Below are positions 24,300 to 32,276 of a stretch of 64,000 nucleotides of DNA, in pieces (position 1 is the stretch's first letter; every line of letters begins with the position of its first letter). The notes under the pieces were generated by a model. It was not told where the DNA came from. It did no database searches and worked only from the letters and a program-made list of their open reading frames with translations. The DNA comes from a virus. Both the position numbers and the translations under genes were made by a program. The stretch is taken from the IMG/VR virus record IMGVR_UViG_3300022821_000015, positions 1 to 64,000 of that record, one strand, 5' to 3'.

Positions 24300-24465
24300 T
24301 TTTTGTTTCCTCGTACATCCGTATTACTACCTCGTGTGTTTCACGTACACGATAGTCAACGCCTTGCGTGCGTACAAGCGTGTTTGCCCCTAAGTGTTCA
24401 ATCGATTGGATATGCTCGGGTATCACATAAACTTCTACATTTGTTTCTGATAAGTGTAATCTCAT
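24292..24465 (-). CDS. Small unknown protein (57 aa)
   Basis: From ATG 24465: MRLHLSETNVEVYVIPEHIQ, then DYRVRETHEVVIRMYEETKN. It overlaps both neighbours by a few bases (ATG inside the upstream gene end, stop inside the downstream start), which strongly supports real coding despite its size. Unknown function. Confidence 0.55.
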   Translation of the reverse strand: MRLHLSETNVEVYVIPEHIQSIEHLGANTLVRTQGVDYRVRETHEVVIRMYEETKNV

Positions 24466-25154
24466 AATCTTGCTTCCTTTAACATTGTCTTCATATATTC
24501 TACATCTGATATGTAGTTATCAAATCGTTTCATCCAATAATCTGGATCAATATAACGAAACACCATTCCAACGTGGTCTGCATTAAAACTTCCCAAACAT
24601 TCCTGTCCACTATCACAGTTATATAATACCCACGGCGATATATCACCACGTAATATATCATTACAAATAACCGATGGTGCCGCATATTTAAAATAGTGAT
24701 ACCATTCACCTTCGTGCGTATCTGCCCATCTAATCATAGTCTCAAATGCCCGATGTAAGGTATCGCTTGGATTTTCTTTACGAAGCATATCAATAAGATA
24801 GTCTTCATATAATGCATCACTACACCATTTGTCTAATTTTTTTCCACTGTTGATTACGAAATCAATATACTTCTCTGGCTTTTTAGCACTAATCATTTTG
24901 ATATGGCGTCCAAATTTTACGAACGCTATGTAGAATTGTGACTCCATAAATTCCTGATAGGTTGGCGGGGTTTGCTTGTTTTGCTTTATCTTATAAAATC
25001 GCAGATAGGTTCGATAACCAAGCTGGACACCTCGCTCGTTTTCTTGTTCTTTGCGACGTTTCTTTTCACAGGAATGCGCAAATAATGTTGTTTCCCTGCG
25101 GTATGATTTACCACAAAAGTTGCACTTAAATTGCGGACTTAATTCGCTTTGCAT
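24462..25154 (-). CDS. Zinc-finger protein of unknown function (230 aa)
   Basis: The N-terminal FKCNFCGKSYRRETTLFAHS followed by CEKKRRKEQ is a C2H2-like finger (C-x2-C, H-x-C), so nucleic-acid binding is likely. The remaining ~190 residues are helical and Trp/Tyr rich (GEWYHYFKYAAPSVICNDIL, DPDYWMKRFDNYISDVEYMK). It lies in an early-type cluster next to a possible clamp-loader gene. It could act in transcription or replication control. Confidence 0.6.
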   Translation of the reverse strand: MQSELSPQFKCNFCGKSYRRETTLFAHSCEKKRRKEQENERGVQLGYRTYLRFYKIKQNKQTPPTYQEFMESQFYIAFVKFGRHIKMISAKKPEKYIDFVINSGKKLDKWCSDALYEDYLIDMLRKENPSDTLHRAFETMIRWADTHEGEWYHYFKYAAPSVICNDILRGDISPWVLYNCDSGQECLGSFNADHVGMVFRYIDPDYWMKRFDNYISDVEYMKTMLKEARL

Positions 25155-25587
25155 CCCATCCCCTATCTAGTAGCATCTGTTTAACATCTTCCTTAGTATA
25201 TATCACATCTAGCGTTTCCAATTCCATGTCACCCAGATTGGGAAATATTTCTTCAAGGACTGCAATTTTCTTGTTCTTAGTCTTCTTCGCCATAGGCACC
25301 CATTCGTGAAATTGTTTACCCATATTCGGACTAATATCACATAGCATATTCCACATTAACTTCTTGTGTTTGCTATTCAAATCCCAAAATCCTGTATTCA
25401 CAAACTCATTGGTAGCACGGAAATACCATTCTTTAAGGTCTTTGCCGCCACCTTTACAAAATGCCATATACCGTATTAGCACATACGGCTGGATTTCCTT
25501 TTGTTCTTCTTCGTTCAGATTATCAAAGAACGCTCGGTCTTTACGATCCAGTGCGGATAATACTGATGATAATGCTAGTTTAGCCAT
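25126..25587 (-). CDS. Possible sliding-clamp-loader small subunit (gp62-like)
   Basis: Start at ATG 25587 (MAKLALSSVLSALDRKDRAF), overlapping the upstream stop. An all-helical protein with IQPYVLIRYMAFC, FWDLNSKHKKLMWNMLCDIS and KKTKNKKIAVLEEIFPNL. Size, helical character and the YxxxRYM segment recall small clamp-loader subunits of T4-like phages, but no motif is decisive. Confidence 0.4.
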   Translation of the reverse strand: MAKLALSSVLSALDRKDRAFFDNLNEEEQKEIQPYVLIRYMAFCKGGGKDLKEWYFRATNEFVNTGFWDLNSKHKKLMWNMLCDISPNMGKQFHEWVPMAKKTKNKKIAVLEEIFPNLGDMELETLDVIYTKEDVKQMLLDRGWDAKRIKSAI

Positions 25588-25849
25588 AGTTGTCGTATAC
25601 CTGTTTAATTTCATTTGCGAACATAAGATCGAAAAAGAACGTATCTTTTAGTTCCTTAAAGTGTAACACATAAATGGTAGTAGAATTAATTTTCATAACT
25701 ACTATTTCAGTTCTGAATTCAATCCGTTCAATCATTCCCGACCGTTTAATGAATTCACTTATCTCGTCAACTATTTGGGTGTTGCGTAGATTATAGTGAT
25801 AAACTCTCGGCTCCACTTTTAAAATCGTTGCTGTATTACTGCTCATACT
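25580..25849 (-). CDS. Unknown protein (89 aa)
   Basis: Start at ATG 25849 (MSSNTATILKVEPRVYHYNL), overlapping the preceding stop. Beta-rich with IERIEFRTEIVVMKINSTTI. No family recognised. Part of a run of tightly overlapping genes (24.3-27.7 kb). Confidence 0.5.
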   Translation of the reverse strand, partial: SMSSNTATILKVEPRVYHYNLRNTQIVDEISEFIKRSGMIERIEFRTEIVVMKINSTTIYVLHFKELKDTFFFDLMFANEIKQVYDNYG

Positions 25850-26234
25850 TTTGTTCGGTTGCGTAAACCTTGTCGTCATCTGGACCTACATAGGCGTGAT
25901 TGATTAGGGCACGATTAGTAGACTTGGATAACCCATCAATCATTGCTTGTTTGTCAAACTCAACGAACTCTTTTTTATCTACTTTAATACCTTTTGATTG
26001 TAACTTGCCAATCACGTCATTATATTCTTCTACTAAAAGCTTATAGATTTCCGAAGCGATAATATATTCAACTCGATTAATAGAATCGTGAATAGCCTTG
26101 CGACATTTTAATCTACCTGATACTTTTACAGACGCACATCTAAATTCATTAAAATTAAGATTATCAAGTGATTTCATAATCGCAAGTCGTTCGTCTAATA
26201 AGTCGTCAATCTCTTTTATGTCGCACAATTCCAT
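25836..26234 (-). CDS. Unknown helical protein (132 aa)
   Basis: MELCDIKEIDDLLDERLAIM then long helices (RKAIHDSINRVEYIIASEIY, LLVEEYNDVIGKLQSKGIKV). Helical bundle expected. No family recognised. It directly follows the stop of the 166-residue gene. Confidence 0.5.
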   Translation of the reverse strand: MELCDIKEIDDLLDERLAIMKSLDNLNFNEFRCASVKVSGRLKCRKAIHDSINRVEYIIASEIYKLLVEEYNDVIGKLQSKGIKVDKKEFVEFDKQAMIDGLSKSTNRALINHAYVGPDDDKVYATEQKYEQ

Positions 26235-26735
26235 CTACCATACCTTACTGATATCTACGACTTCACATTGTCTCGTAATATCTTTAACGAAGTATACACA
26301 ATCTGGACTGTCGCCACCTTCAAGTGGTATAGCTAATAGTTGACCCGGCTTTAACTTCGGAAAGAACCAGCGGACTTCAGTATATACATCTGCCAACTCA
26401 ATAAGATGATATTGCGGTGTCTTTTTGCCGATAGGATTAAAGACAAATGCTTTGAATCCACGGTCATTGATGCTGGTTAATGGCACAACTTCAAGGTCGC
26501 CGAAATCTGGTTCACCGATTAATATTTGCCAATCCACTGGCATCTTGATACGCTTGTCGCCAATCTGCATAACTAGTGCGGGGGCGTTGAATGATTCAAG
26601 AAAGATTAGTGGTGAAAAGTAATAGTCAGGGTCGGACGGATCACTGTTATCAAGGACACAAAAACGCATATCATCGATTTCTTCTGGTAGCTCATCAATC
26701 TCAAATGTGCTATTTTCGTTTGTTAAAATTCTCAT
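26235..26735 (-). CDS. Unknown protein (166 aa)
   Basis: MRILTNENSTFEIDELPEEI; beta-rich body with APALVMQIGDKRIKMPVDWQ, DLEVVPLTSINDRGFKAFVF and PGQLLAIPLEGGDSPDCVYF. It reads like a small all-beta intracellular protein. No family recognised. It overlaps the upstream gene stop by 4 bases. Confidence 0.55.
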   Translation of the reverse strand: MRILTNENSTFEIDELPEEIDDMRFCVLDNSDPSDPDYYFSPLIFLESFNAPALVMQIGDKRIKMPVDWQILIGEPDFGDLEVVPLTSINDRGFKAFVFNPIGKKTPQYHLIELADVYTEVRWFFPKLKPGQLLAIPLEGGDSPDCVYFVKDITRQCEVVDISKVW

Positions 26736-27196
26736 TTGTTATCCTTTTTATATGGATTATCACTATCAGCACACATTTCCAATGTAAACTGATAGTGTTC
26801 CCATGCTTTCTGTGCCACTGGATAGTTTGCTCTTGTCCACGTTTCGAACCGTTCGTTTGCAAGAACTTCTTCTGCTCGGCGTTTTCTATCGTATTCTTGA
26901 TATTGATCAAAGTCGCTGCGCTTTTTATCAATTTCTAACATAATATTTTCACGATCTAATTCGGAAATATATAATAAAGCATCGAGTGGCATTGTTGCCC
27001 TAACATTAGACACTTCTTCAACTTCGTGTTCGATCATAACAGACGCATCCATTGGGTTGACCGCATAAAAATTTTCTGGAAGCGTGGCTCGGATATATTT
27101 ACGAGTATCATCCATGCGAATATTTGTTATGGAATTTCGATGAAAAAATTCTTCGAGTTTGAATTTGTCCCGTGATCGTAGTTTTTCAAAAATCAT
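26732..27196 (-). CDS. Unknown protein (154 aa) with AQKAWEHYQFT motif
   Basis: Helical C-terminal half ends NYPVAQKAWEHYQFTLEMCA. The same motif closes the next two upstream genes, so these three are diverged paralogues or share one interaction peptide. The N-terminal half (FHRNSITNIRMDDTRKYIRA) is unrelated to them by eye. Unknown function. Confidence 0.5.
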   Translation of the reverse strand: MIFEKLRSRDKFKLEEFFHRNSITNIRMDDTRKYIRATLPENFYAVNPMDASVMIEHEVEEVSNVRATMPLDALLYISELDRENIMLEIDKKRSDFDQYQEYDRKRRAEEVLANERFETWTRANYPVAQKAWEHYQFTLEMCADSDNPYKKDNK

Positions 27197-27492
27197 TTAC
27201 TTACCATTTGTTTTGTGAATTGATAATGTTCCCACGCTTTTTGTGCTGCTGGAAAATCTTCACGGATTTTATTTTCTTCTTCTTTTTCAGCTTTCAATAT
27301 GCTAATTTCTGTCGCCAATCTTTTAATTTCGTCTTGCATCATTGTTAACTGATATCCGATATGGTTATTGCCAAGTTCTTTCGGTTGGGAGTTTCCACTT
27401 GAAATATAGCAATCCGTAATATAATTACGATTTGAATAATCATCGGGGTCATAATAAATGTTAGATGCTTGTAGTGTTGTTACTGGTTTCAT
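27193..27492 (-). CDS. Unknown protein (99 aa), second AQKAWEHYQFT protein
   Basis: MKPVTTLQASNIYYDPDDYS, a coiled-coil centre (TMMQDEIKRLATEISILKAE-like), ending DFPAAQKAWEHYQFTKQMVS. It overlaps both neighbours, with 4 bases at the 3' end. The motif is nearly identical to that of the downstream gene. Confidence 0.5.
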   Translation of the reverse strand: MKPVTTLQASNIYYDPDDYSNRNYITDCYISSGNSQPKELGNNHIGYQLTMMQDEIKRLATEISILKAEKEEENKIREDFPAAQKAWEHYQFTKQMVSK

Positions 27493-27709
27493 TACATAAT
27501 CCTTTTACAAATTCATATTTCTTATGTGCTTCTTCAACAGCTGGATACTCTGTTCGCATTCGTTGATCTTCTTTAATATCTTCAATCAATGGCATTATAT
27601 AGTTTATTGCCGCAATCATATGATTGATTTGTTCAATGTCTATTCGGTCGTGGGGGCTGATGTGCGGAATAGGGACAAACGGTTTACCATAAGTGGATAT
27701 TGCTGTCAT
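27461..27709 (-). CDS. Unknown protein (82 aa), third, diverged motif copy
   Basis: MTAISTYGKPFVPIPHISPH, a hydrophobic helix (IDIEQINHMIAAINYIMPLI), and ending EYPAVEEAHKKYEFVKGLCN, a diverged version of the YPxAxxAxxxYxF motif of the two downstream genes. It follows the UvsW C-terminal fragment by 10 bases. Confidence 0.5.
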   Translation of the reverse strand: MTAISTYGKPFVPIPHISPHDRIDIEQINHMIAAINYIMPLIEDIKEDQRMRTEYPAVEEAHKKYEFVKGLCNETSNNTTSI

Positions 27710-27719
27710 TTACTTAAAC

Positions 27720-28571
27720 CTATTGCCAGTCCACTTTTTCGATTGAATATTCATATTGCGCTTCTTTGTAGAATTTCTTCCTTTGGGTAAGATGCCGCTT
27801 CGCAAACTTACACGTTGACGTAACGTCCCAAATCTGCACGAAATCCTTGTCTTCCGCTTTACGGATACCCCGCCCAATACTCTGGATAACACGAATGAAA
27901 CTCTTGCCCGGTTCCAACAACATAAGATTAAAGATGCGAGGTATGTTGATACCCACAGCAGCAACGCCATAGGTGGCAACGATAATCTTATTAGTTCCTG
28001 TTTTAATCTCGTCATAGGTTTCCTTTCGCTTATCGCCTTTTGTAGCACCACTTACGAACATAGCATCAAAGCCGTTATCGTTTAGTTTTACTACAATATC
28101 TTTACCCGCCTGAACACGGTCTACAAGGACAAGCATATTACCACTTTTACTTACCGTTGCAATAAGACCCGCCAAATAGTTCTGACGTTCGTTATCTGTT
28201 AACAAATATTTCAGTTCGCTTTGGTAGTTCGGGTATTCTTTAATGTCTATTAATTGTACCACATTTACATGGCAATTTGCAAGCACTCCTTTCTCCTGAA
28301 GTGATTTTGCTGATACCTCATTCAATACAGGACCGATAGCACATAGGATACCAGCCTTTGCTAACTCTTCTTTCGGAACGGTTCCCGTCAATCCCCAACG
28401 AACAGGAATATGTGCCATTGGACCCGTTAGAATATTTTTCAGCATATCAGCTTTTGCACCGTGACAGTTCGATACGACTACGTTGTTCGCCACATAATTG
28501 TGGTTATTCTCCACATGAAGATTGTATGTTATTGCTGGCTTTTTTATTATTATCTTAGATTTCATTTTCAT
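27720..28571 (-). CDS. uvsW: UvsW-type helicase, C-terminal trans-splicing fragment
   Basis: Residues 1-35 are a C-intein (ITYNLHVENNHNYVANNVVV then SN). The extein starts CHGAKADMLKNIL, completing the DExH box whose DE is on the N-terminal fragment. Later superfamily 2 motifs: WGLTGTVP (III), NMLVLVDRVQ (IV), AMFVSGATK, IIVATYGVAAVGINIPR (V) and RVIQSIGRGIRK (VI, arginine fingers). It works as a recombination and fork-remodelling helicase once spliced. The start overlaps the HEG stop as ATGA. Confidence 0.9.
   Translation of the reverse strand: MKMKSKIIIKKPAITYNLHVENNHNYVANNVVVSNCHGAKADMLKNILTGPMAHIPVRWGLTGTVPKEELAKAGILCAIGPVLNEVSAKSLQEKGVLANCHVNVVQLIDIKEYPNYQSELKYLLTDNERQNYLAGLIATVSKSGNMLVLVDRVQAGKDIVVKLNDNGFDAMFVSGATKGDKRKETYDEIKTGTNKIIVATYGVAAVGINIPRIFNLMLLEPGKSFIRVIQSIGRGIRKAEDKDFVQIWDVTSTCKFAKRHLTQRKKFYKEAQYEYSIEKVDWQ
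28467..28571 (-). other. UvsW split intein, C-intein half (35 residues)
   Basis: Block F (YNLHVENNHNYVANN) and block G (VVVSN) with Cys+1. The residue before the terminal Asn is Ser instead of the usual His, which normally assists Asn cyclisation. Confidence 0.88.
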
Positions 28572-29440
28572 CGTATATTACTCACCTTATCCTTTATGCT
28601 GTCTGGTAAATCAGTTAGCATTATCTCATCTATATTATGCTTGAACCACGACTGCGATACAATAGCGTATCCCCATCCCATCTGATTAGCCCATTCCGTA
28701 GCATATTTTTCCTTGGCACGGGATTTATCATTCATACACTCGGTAGGCTTTATCTCTATCAGTATACCAAGTGCTTCATTGTGAAAGTCAACTATGTAAA
28801 TGTGCTCTACACCATCATGCATATATGGTATTCTAATTTTCTCGTATTCATAATCACTGTTAATCGAGTGCCATGCAGCCTCCCACGATGATCTATATTT
28901 CATTCCGTTGTATTCTACTTGCCAGTGTGTCCAACTATTATGAATATTAGGAGTGAATTTCCCAGTCCTAATATTTTCCTTGACGCGAACAGATGATGCG
29001 TGTCGCTGTGCGATGGTAGGTGAAATACCGTACATCGGATTACCTTTCCCGATTCTATCGGTGGATAATTTCATCAACCTATCATCATTCTCCTTCGTCA
29101 ATCCTTTATTCCACGGAACAGTCCCGGTATGGCTATCCTTATTCCACGGCGTACCAGTGTTAAGGTTTTTTCTTATCTTGTCGCCGTGCTGTCTCTGACA
29201 TTCACTTCCGCCAAGGTTTGCCGCCGAAGACTTGCGTTTAGAAATATATTCGGCACGCAATGTTTGATTTTGGTGATATGCAATATCAATGTCCCAACCT
29301 GCTCGGAATCTATTCCATAGCAGGTAACCCTTCTCTACAATACCGGTGGACGTTTCGAACAACCCATCTGCCATCTGTGTCACTGTAATCTCAAATCCTG
29401 CGTCTTCCAACCTTTTGTTCCAATCAACTTTTTTTGCCAT
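28568..29440 (-). CDS. Homing endonuclease in the uvsW split intein (NUMOD3 + PD-(D/E)XK)
   Basis: 290 residues lying between the two intein halves. NUMOD3-type DNA-binding modules are visible at TGTVPWNKGLTKENDDR and GKGNPMYGISP. The C-terminal core is YRSSWEAAWHSINSDYEYEK then YIVDFHNEALGILIEIKPTE, giving the Glu, Asp and E-x-K of a PD-(D/E)XK nuclease. The core has the same motif order and wording as the gp4-like protein at 60.7 kb. It likely cuts intein-free uvsW alleles to spread the cassette. ATG 29440 lies behind a structured late promoter. Confidence 0.8.
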   Translation of the reverse strand: MAKKVDWNKRLEDAGFEITVTQMADGLFETSTGIVEKGYLLWNRFRAGWDIDIAYHQNQTLRAEYISKRKSSAANLGGSECQRQHGDKIRKNLNTGTPWNKDSHTGTVPWNKGLTKENDDRLMKLSTDRIGKGNPMYGISPTIAQRHASSVRVKENIRTGKFTPNIHNSWTHWQVEYNGMKYRSSWEAAWHSINSDYEYEKIRIPYMHDGVEHIYIVDFHNEALGILIEIKPTECMNDKSRAKEKYATEWANQMGWGYAIVSQSWFKHNIDEIMLTDLPDSIKDKVSNIR

Positions 29441-29450
29441 CTAAATATCC

Positions 29451-29494
29451 CATAAATACACCCGCTTTAGTGCGGTGTGTTCATAGTATTTATG
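29451..29494 (-). promoter_or_regulatory. Late promoter inside a hairpin upstream of the uvsW HEG
   Basis: Perfect 9-base arms CATAAATAC (29486-29494, minus reading) and GTATTTATG (29451-29459) enclose an inner ACACC/GGTGT stem. The 5' arm is itself a late box and includes the UvsW N-fragment stop codon TAA. Read-through transcripts would fold this region; late transcripts start inside it. Confidence 0.65.
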
Positions 29495-30512
29495 CAAAGT
29501 ACGAAATTATATCATGATTAATAGTCAGATGCTTCGCCTGAACCCATCCTTCAGTAGTTTTTATTTTATGATTACCAGTTATCTCCAACACGGTATCATC
29601 GTCCATCGTAATCTCGTACATGTCTTCCGCATTAGACGATGCGAGGTTCTCGTGTCGTTTCATAACGCGATTGTACTCCATGGCACCGGTTTGTTCGTTG
29701 AGTGTCAGCACAATATCGCCTACGCTAATATCTTTAATCATCACATTCCCCTTCGATGTGCTCACTAATGTTTTTTCATCCAAACATTCATCAACAATAA
29801 CCGCCACTACCCCGTATAAAAACTCTTCGATAGTAATGCCTTCGGTTTTGGCAGCTGTCTTCTTCATAAGTGCACCAAGGCTTTGCCAAGTGCATATAGT
29901 ATGCTGAAATCCGATGTCTTTACGATCACCGTAATAGACGCCCACGTTTAGACCCATATTGATATAGTCTTCTTCCGTTTGCGTGACCAATGACTTATTC
30001 GGGACAATAACAATGGTTCGCCCTCGGTCTTCACACTTATGCGATAGAATAGCGGTTATAAGCGTTTTTCCAGCCCCTGTGGCGATTTCTTGGACACCTT
30101 GGGGGTTTTCTAGGAAACCATTGATAATCTCTACCTGATAGTCACGAACCGCCACGGGTGTTCCAGCTACGGGATGACCCTCTGGCCAGATGAAATCTTT
30201 ATATGAATCTTCTTTTACTTTTTCAAATGGTTCAACATATGAATCGTATTTGCGGCGGTCATCAAGATCGACTGTATATCCTTCTTTCTCAATATCTTCA
30301 AGAATATCAGGAAGCAGATTGATATATGTTCCGCCACCCATTTGAAAGAATGCAATCTTCCCATCCCACCGACCTAGTTTGACCGAAGGGATATGGAACG
30401 CACCCGGTACTTCATATTTGAACTTGTTGTATAACTTTTTTCGTATAGAGGTATCTAAACCAGTAACCTTACAATTGCATTCATCGTTTACTATAATTTT
30501 CGCTTTTGGCAT
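29490..30512 (-). CDS. uvsW: UvsW-type helicase, N-terminal fragment with N-intein
   Basis: The N-terminal UvsW domain (residues 1-110; VPGAFHIPSVKLGRWDGKIA) is followed by the helicase Q/I motifs: VRDYQVEIINGF and GVQEIATGAGKTLITAILSH (Walker A). RTIVIVPNKSLVTQTEEDY is motif Ia. The extein ends GVVAVIVDE, and the next residue is Cys1 of a 98-residue N-intein (CLDEKTLVSTSKG). The helicase motif II DExH is therefore cut between E and C. ATG 30512 overlaps the SGNH gene. Confidence 0.9.
   Translation of the reverse strand: MPKAKIIVNDECNCKVTGLDTSIRKKLYNKFKYEVPGAFHIPSVKLGRWDGKIAFFQMGGGTYINLLPDILEDIEKEGYTVDLDDRRKYDSYVEPFEKVKEDSYKDFIWPEGHPVAGTPVAVRDYQVEIINGFLENPQGVQEIATGAGKTLITAILSHKCEDRGRTIVIVPNKSLVTQTEEDYINMGLNVGVYYGDRKDIGFQHTICTWQSLGALMKKTAAKTEGITIEEFLYGVVAVIVDECLDEKTLVSTSKGNVMIKDISVGDIVLTLNEQTGAMEYNRVMKRHENLASSNAEDMYEITMDDDTVLEITGNHKIKTTEGWVQAKHLTINHDIISYFA
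29493..29786 (-). other. UvsW split intein, N-intein half (98 residues)
   Basis: Block A CLDEKTLVST, a central region with ISVGDIVLTLNEQ, and block B VLEITGNHKIKTTEG. Classical split position, between blocks B and F, with a homing endonuclease gene in the gap. Confidence 0.9.
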
Positions 30513-31173
30513 TTAAATCCTTGTATATCAAATCTGTCCAGACTGTATGCCCTTCGATATCAGGATGCCCGTAATCATCGGCTTTTGGATATGTCTCTAA
30601 GTATTGCTCCATACTTGAACCCCACATTAACCACTTATCATTGTTTATCTTATCGATGCCCATATAAGGTGGTTGCATTTGTTTAGTAATAGGATGATTA
30701 TCATCTTCAAACTGATGCAAGTAGTCATTTTCTAAAGCATTAAACATCAGATAATGGATATCTCTGTCTTCTAACATACGCTGTACAGTCCTTATATAAT
30801 ACACGGTTTGGTATAGTAAAGTCAAGTTATTATAACAGTTTTTATAATAAAACTCACGCATCTCAACTATATCGCCAAATGCTTCTCTCTCCGGTAATGC
30901 CATTGAATGCATAATGCGTATCATATCCCCATCGTGATACGGTAGCTCATATCTTTCGTGCTGTGTCCATCCGATAACAACCATATCGGGATCATTATCC
31001 AAAAGATATTCAATCGTTGTTCTAAATATTCGGGCGTTTGAACCACCGCCTTTTGCTAGTTGGTCTAAATCGCAATCATATTTTCGCTGTAACTGATATG
31101 GCCATGAATCCGATTTATTAAAGTTATCATAAACCCCTTCGGTAAAACTACAACCGTTTGTCATTAAAAGCAT
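30481..31173 (-). CDS. SGNH-like hydrolase family protein (230 aa)
   Basis: MLLMTNGCSFTEGVYDNFNK gives the block-I GCSFTxG; LAKGGGSNARIFRTT matches the conserved GGSN block II; MVVIGWTQHER is block III; and DDYGHPDIEGHTVWTDLIY is the block V His region (HPxxxGH). It is a closer match to the phage SGNH family than the 20.7 kb gene. Likely an esterase or acyl hydrolase acting on surface glycan or lipid, substrate unknown. It overlaps both neighbours slightly. Confidence 0.7.
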   Translation of the reverse strand: MLLMTNGCSFTEGVYDNFNKSDSWPYQLQRKYDCDLDQLAKGGGSNARIFRTTIEYLLDNDPDMVVIGWTQHERYELPYHDGDMIRIMHSMALPEREAFGDIVEMREFYYKNCYNNLTLLYQTVYYIRTVQRMLEDRDIHYLMFNALENDYLHQFEDDNHPITKQMQPPYMGIDKINNDKWLMWGSSMEQYLETYPKADDYGHPDIEGHTVWTDLIYKDLNAKSENYSKR

Positions 31174-32204
31174 TGGATTTCCATCCCTTGCTCAACGCCA
31201 CCCGTGCCATCCGCACACCGACCGCACTCATGCCCACACCGTGTAAGTGATTTTGAATCCCATGCATTATTAATCTTTAAAAACTCATTCATTATTTCTA
31301 CCATCGATCTTTTATATCCATTGATATTAAGTTTCAAATCCTTTAATTCATATCCAAAGTCGCTGTCGTATGTATGCGGGAATGATCCACCAAGCCAACA
31401 GCAAGGCCACACGTCACCGTTCGCCGCCACATATATCATTTTACTATCGATTGATTTGCATTGGATTGTTTCATAGTCAACCGATGTTGACAATATCATT
31501 TGATTGTCTATTTCGTAGTTTTGTTGCATTTGTTTTTCTAGTTTAAGATATTCATCTAGTGGAACAAGTGGTTCGGGATTGTCGCCAATCCAAAAAGGTT
31601 CACCCATGGGCGTATATGCCGCACCTTCGTTTCGGTTATCATCAAACACTTTGAATTCACTGAACCCATATTTCTCTGCTAATATTTTACAATCATTGCG
31701 TTGGTGTCGATTATGGGCAAACTCAATAAACTGCCAAGTTGCATATCCGCCAGCATCATTGAACGCACGTGCATTTTCAATGATTTTATTCCAGAATGTT
31801 TGCTGTCTATAAATCTTATGAGTATCTTCAAGCCCATCGATACCAAATGTCACTTTAAGGTTTTTACTGGCTAAGTTTTTCCACCAGTCAGGCGAACGTA
31901 ACGATCCATTGGTATGAACTTCTATTTCAACATGCGGATATTTTTCGTTTACATATTCCACAATCTCCACAAAATATGGCGATACACATGGATCGCCGTA
32001 TGTTCCACACATATCCAATACCATATTTTCATTGGAAAGTATCTGATCGAATATTGTTTTAAATTGATCCAATGTCATATCCATTATAGGGAAACCATCT
32101 CGAACACCGTATCCATTAAAGTTACGGGGGCAAAATGGACAGGCTGCATTGCACCTTGATGTTATCTCAACGTTGGCGTATTTAATATTTTGTACTGGGA
32201 ACAT
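31164..32204 (-). CDS. Radical SAM/SPASM protein, predicted leaderless
   Basis: 346 residues from ATG 32204 (MFPVQNIKYANVEITSRCNA); longer readings would start in a terminator. The radical-SAM cluster is CNAACPFC; glycine and strand motifs are CGTYGDPCVSPYF and VEIEVHTNGS. The C-terminal SPASM-like cysteines are MIYVAANGDVWPCCWLGGSF and CGHECGRCADG, which would bind auxiliary clusters. Such enzymes modify peptides or sugars. The substrate is unknown, but the gene adjoins an SGNH gene and the glycan island. Unlike two other radical-SAM pieces in the window, it looks intact. Confidence 0.82.
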   Translation of the reverse strand: MFPVQNIKYANVEITSRCNAACPFCPRNFNGYGVRDGFPIMDMTLDQFKTIFDQILSNENMVLDMCGTYGDPCVSPYFVEIVEYVNEKYPHVEIEVHTNGSLRSPDWWKNLASKNLKVTFGIDGLEDTHKIYRQQTFWNKIIENARAFNDAGGYATWQFIEFAHNRHQRNDCKILAEKYGFSEFKVFDDNRNEGAAYTPMGEPFWIGDNPEPLVPLDEYLKLEKQMQQNYEIDNQMILSTSVDYETIQCKSIDSKMIYVAANGDVWPCCWLGGSFPHTYDSDFGYELKDLKLNINGYKRSMVEIMNEFLKINNAWDSKSLTRCGHECGRCADGTGGVEQGMEIQCF

Positions 32205-32208
32205 ATAG

Positions 32209-32216
32209 TATTTACC
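32209..32216 (-). promoter_or_regulatory. Late promoter box 4 nt before ATG (32204)
   Basis: Minus strand GGTAAATA-CTAT-ATG, directly after the AAA+ gene terminator. Confidence 0.55.
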
Positions 32217-32227
32217 ATACATAAGAA

Positions 32228-32252
32228 AGGGGCAGCATTTCTGCCACCCCCT
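32228..32252 (-). terminator. Factor-independent terminator after the AAA+ ATPase gene
   Basis: The minus strand has GGCAG-AAATG-CTGCC within G/C flanks, followed by CCTTTCTTAT. Confidence 0.65.
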
Positions 32253-32276
32253 CAAGGCTCAGTGTAAGTTGACGCC

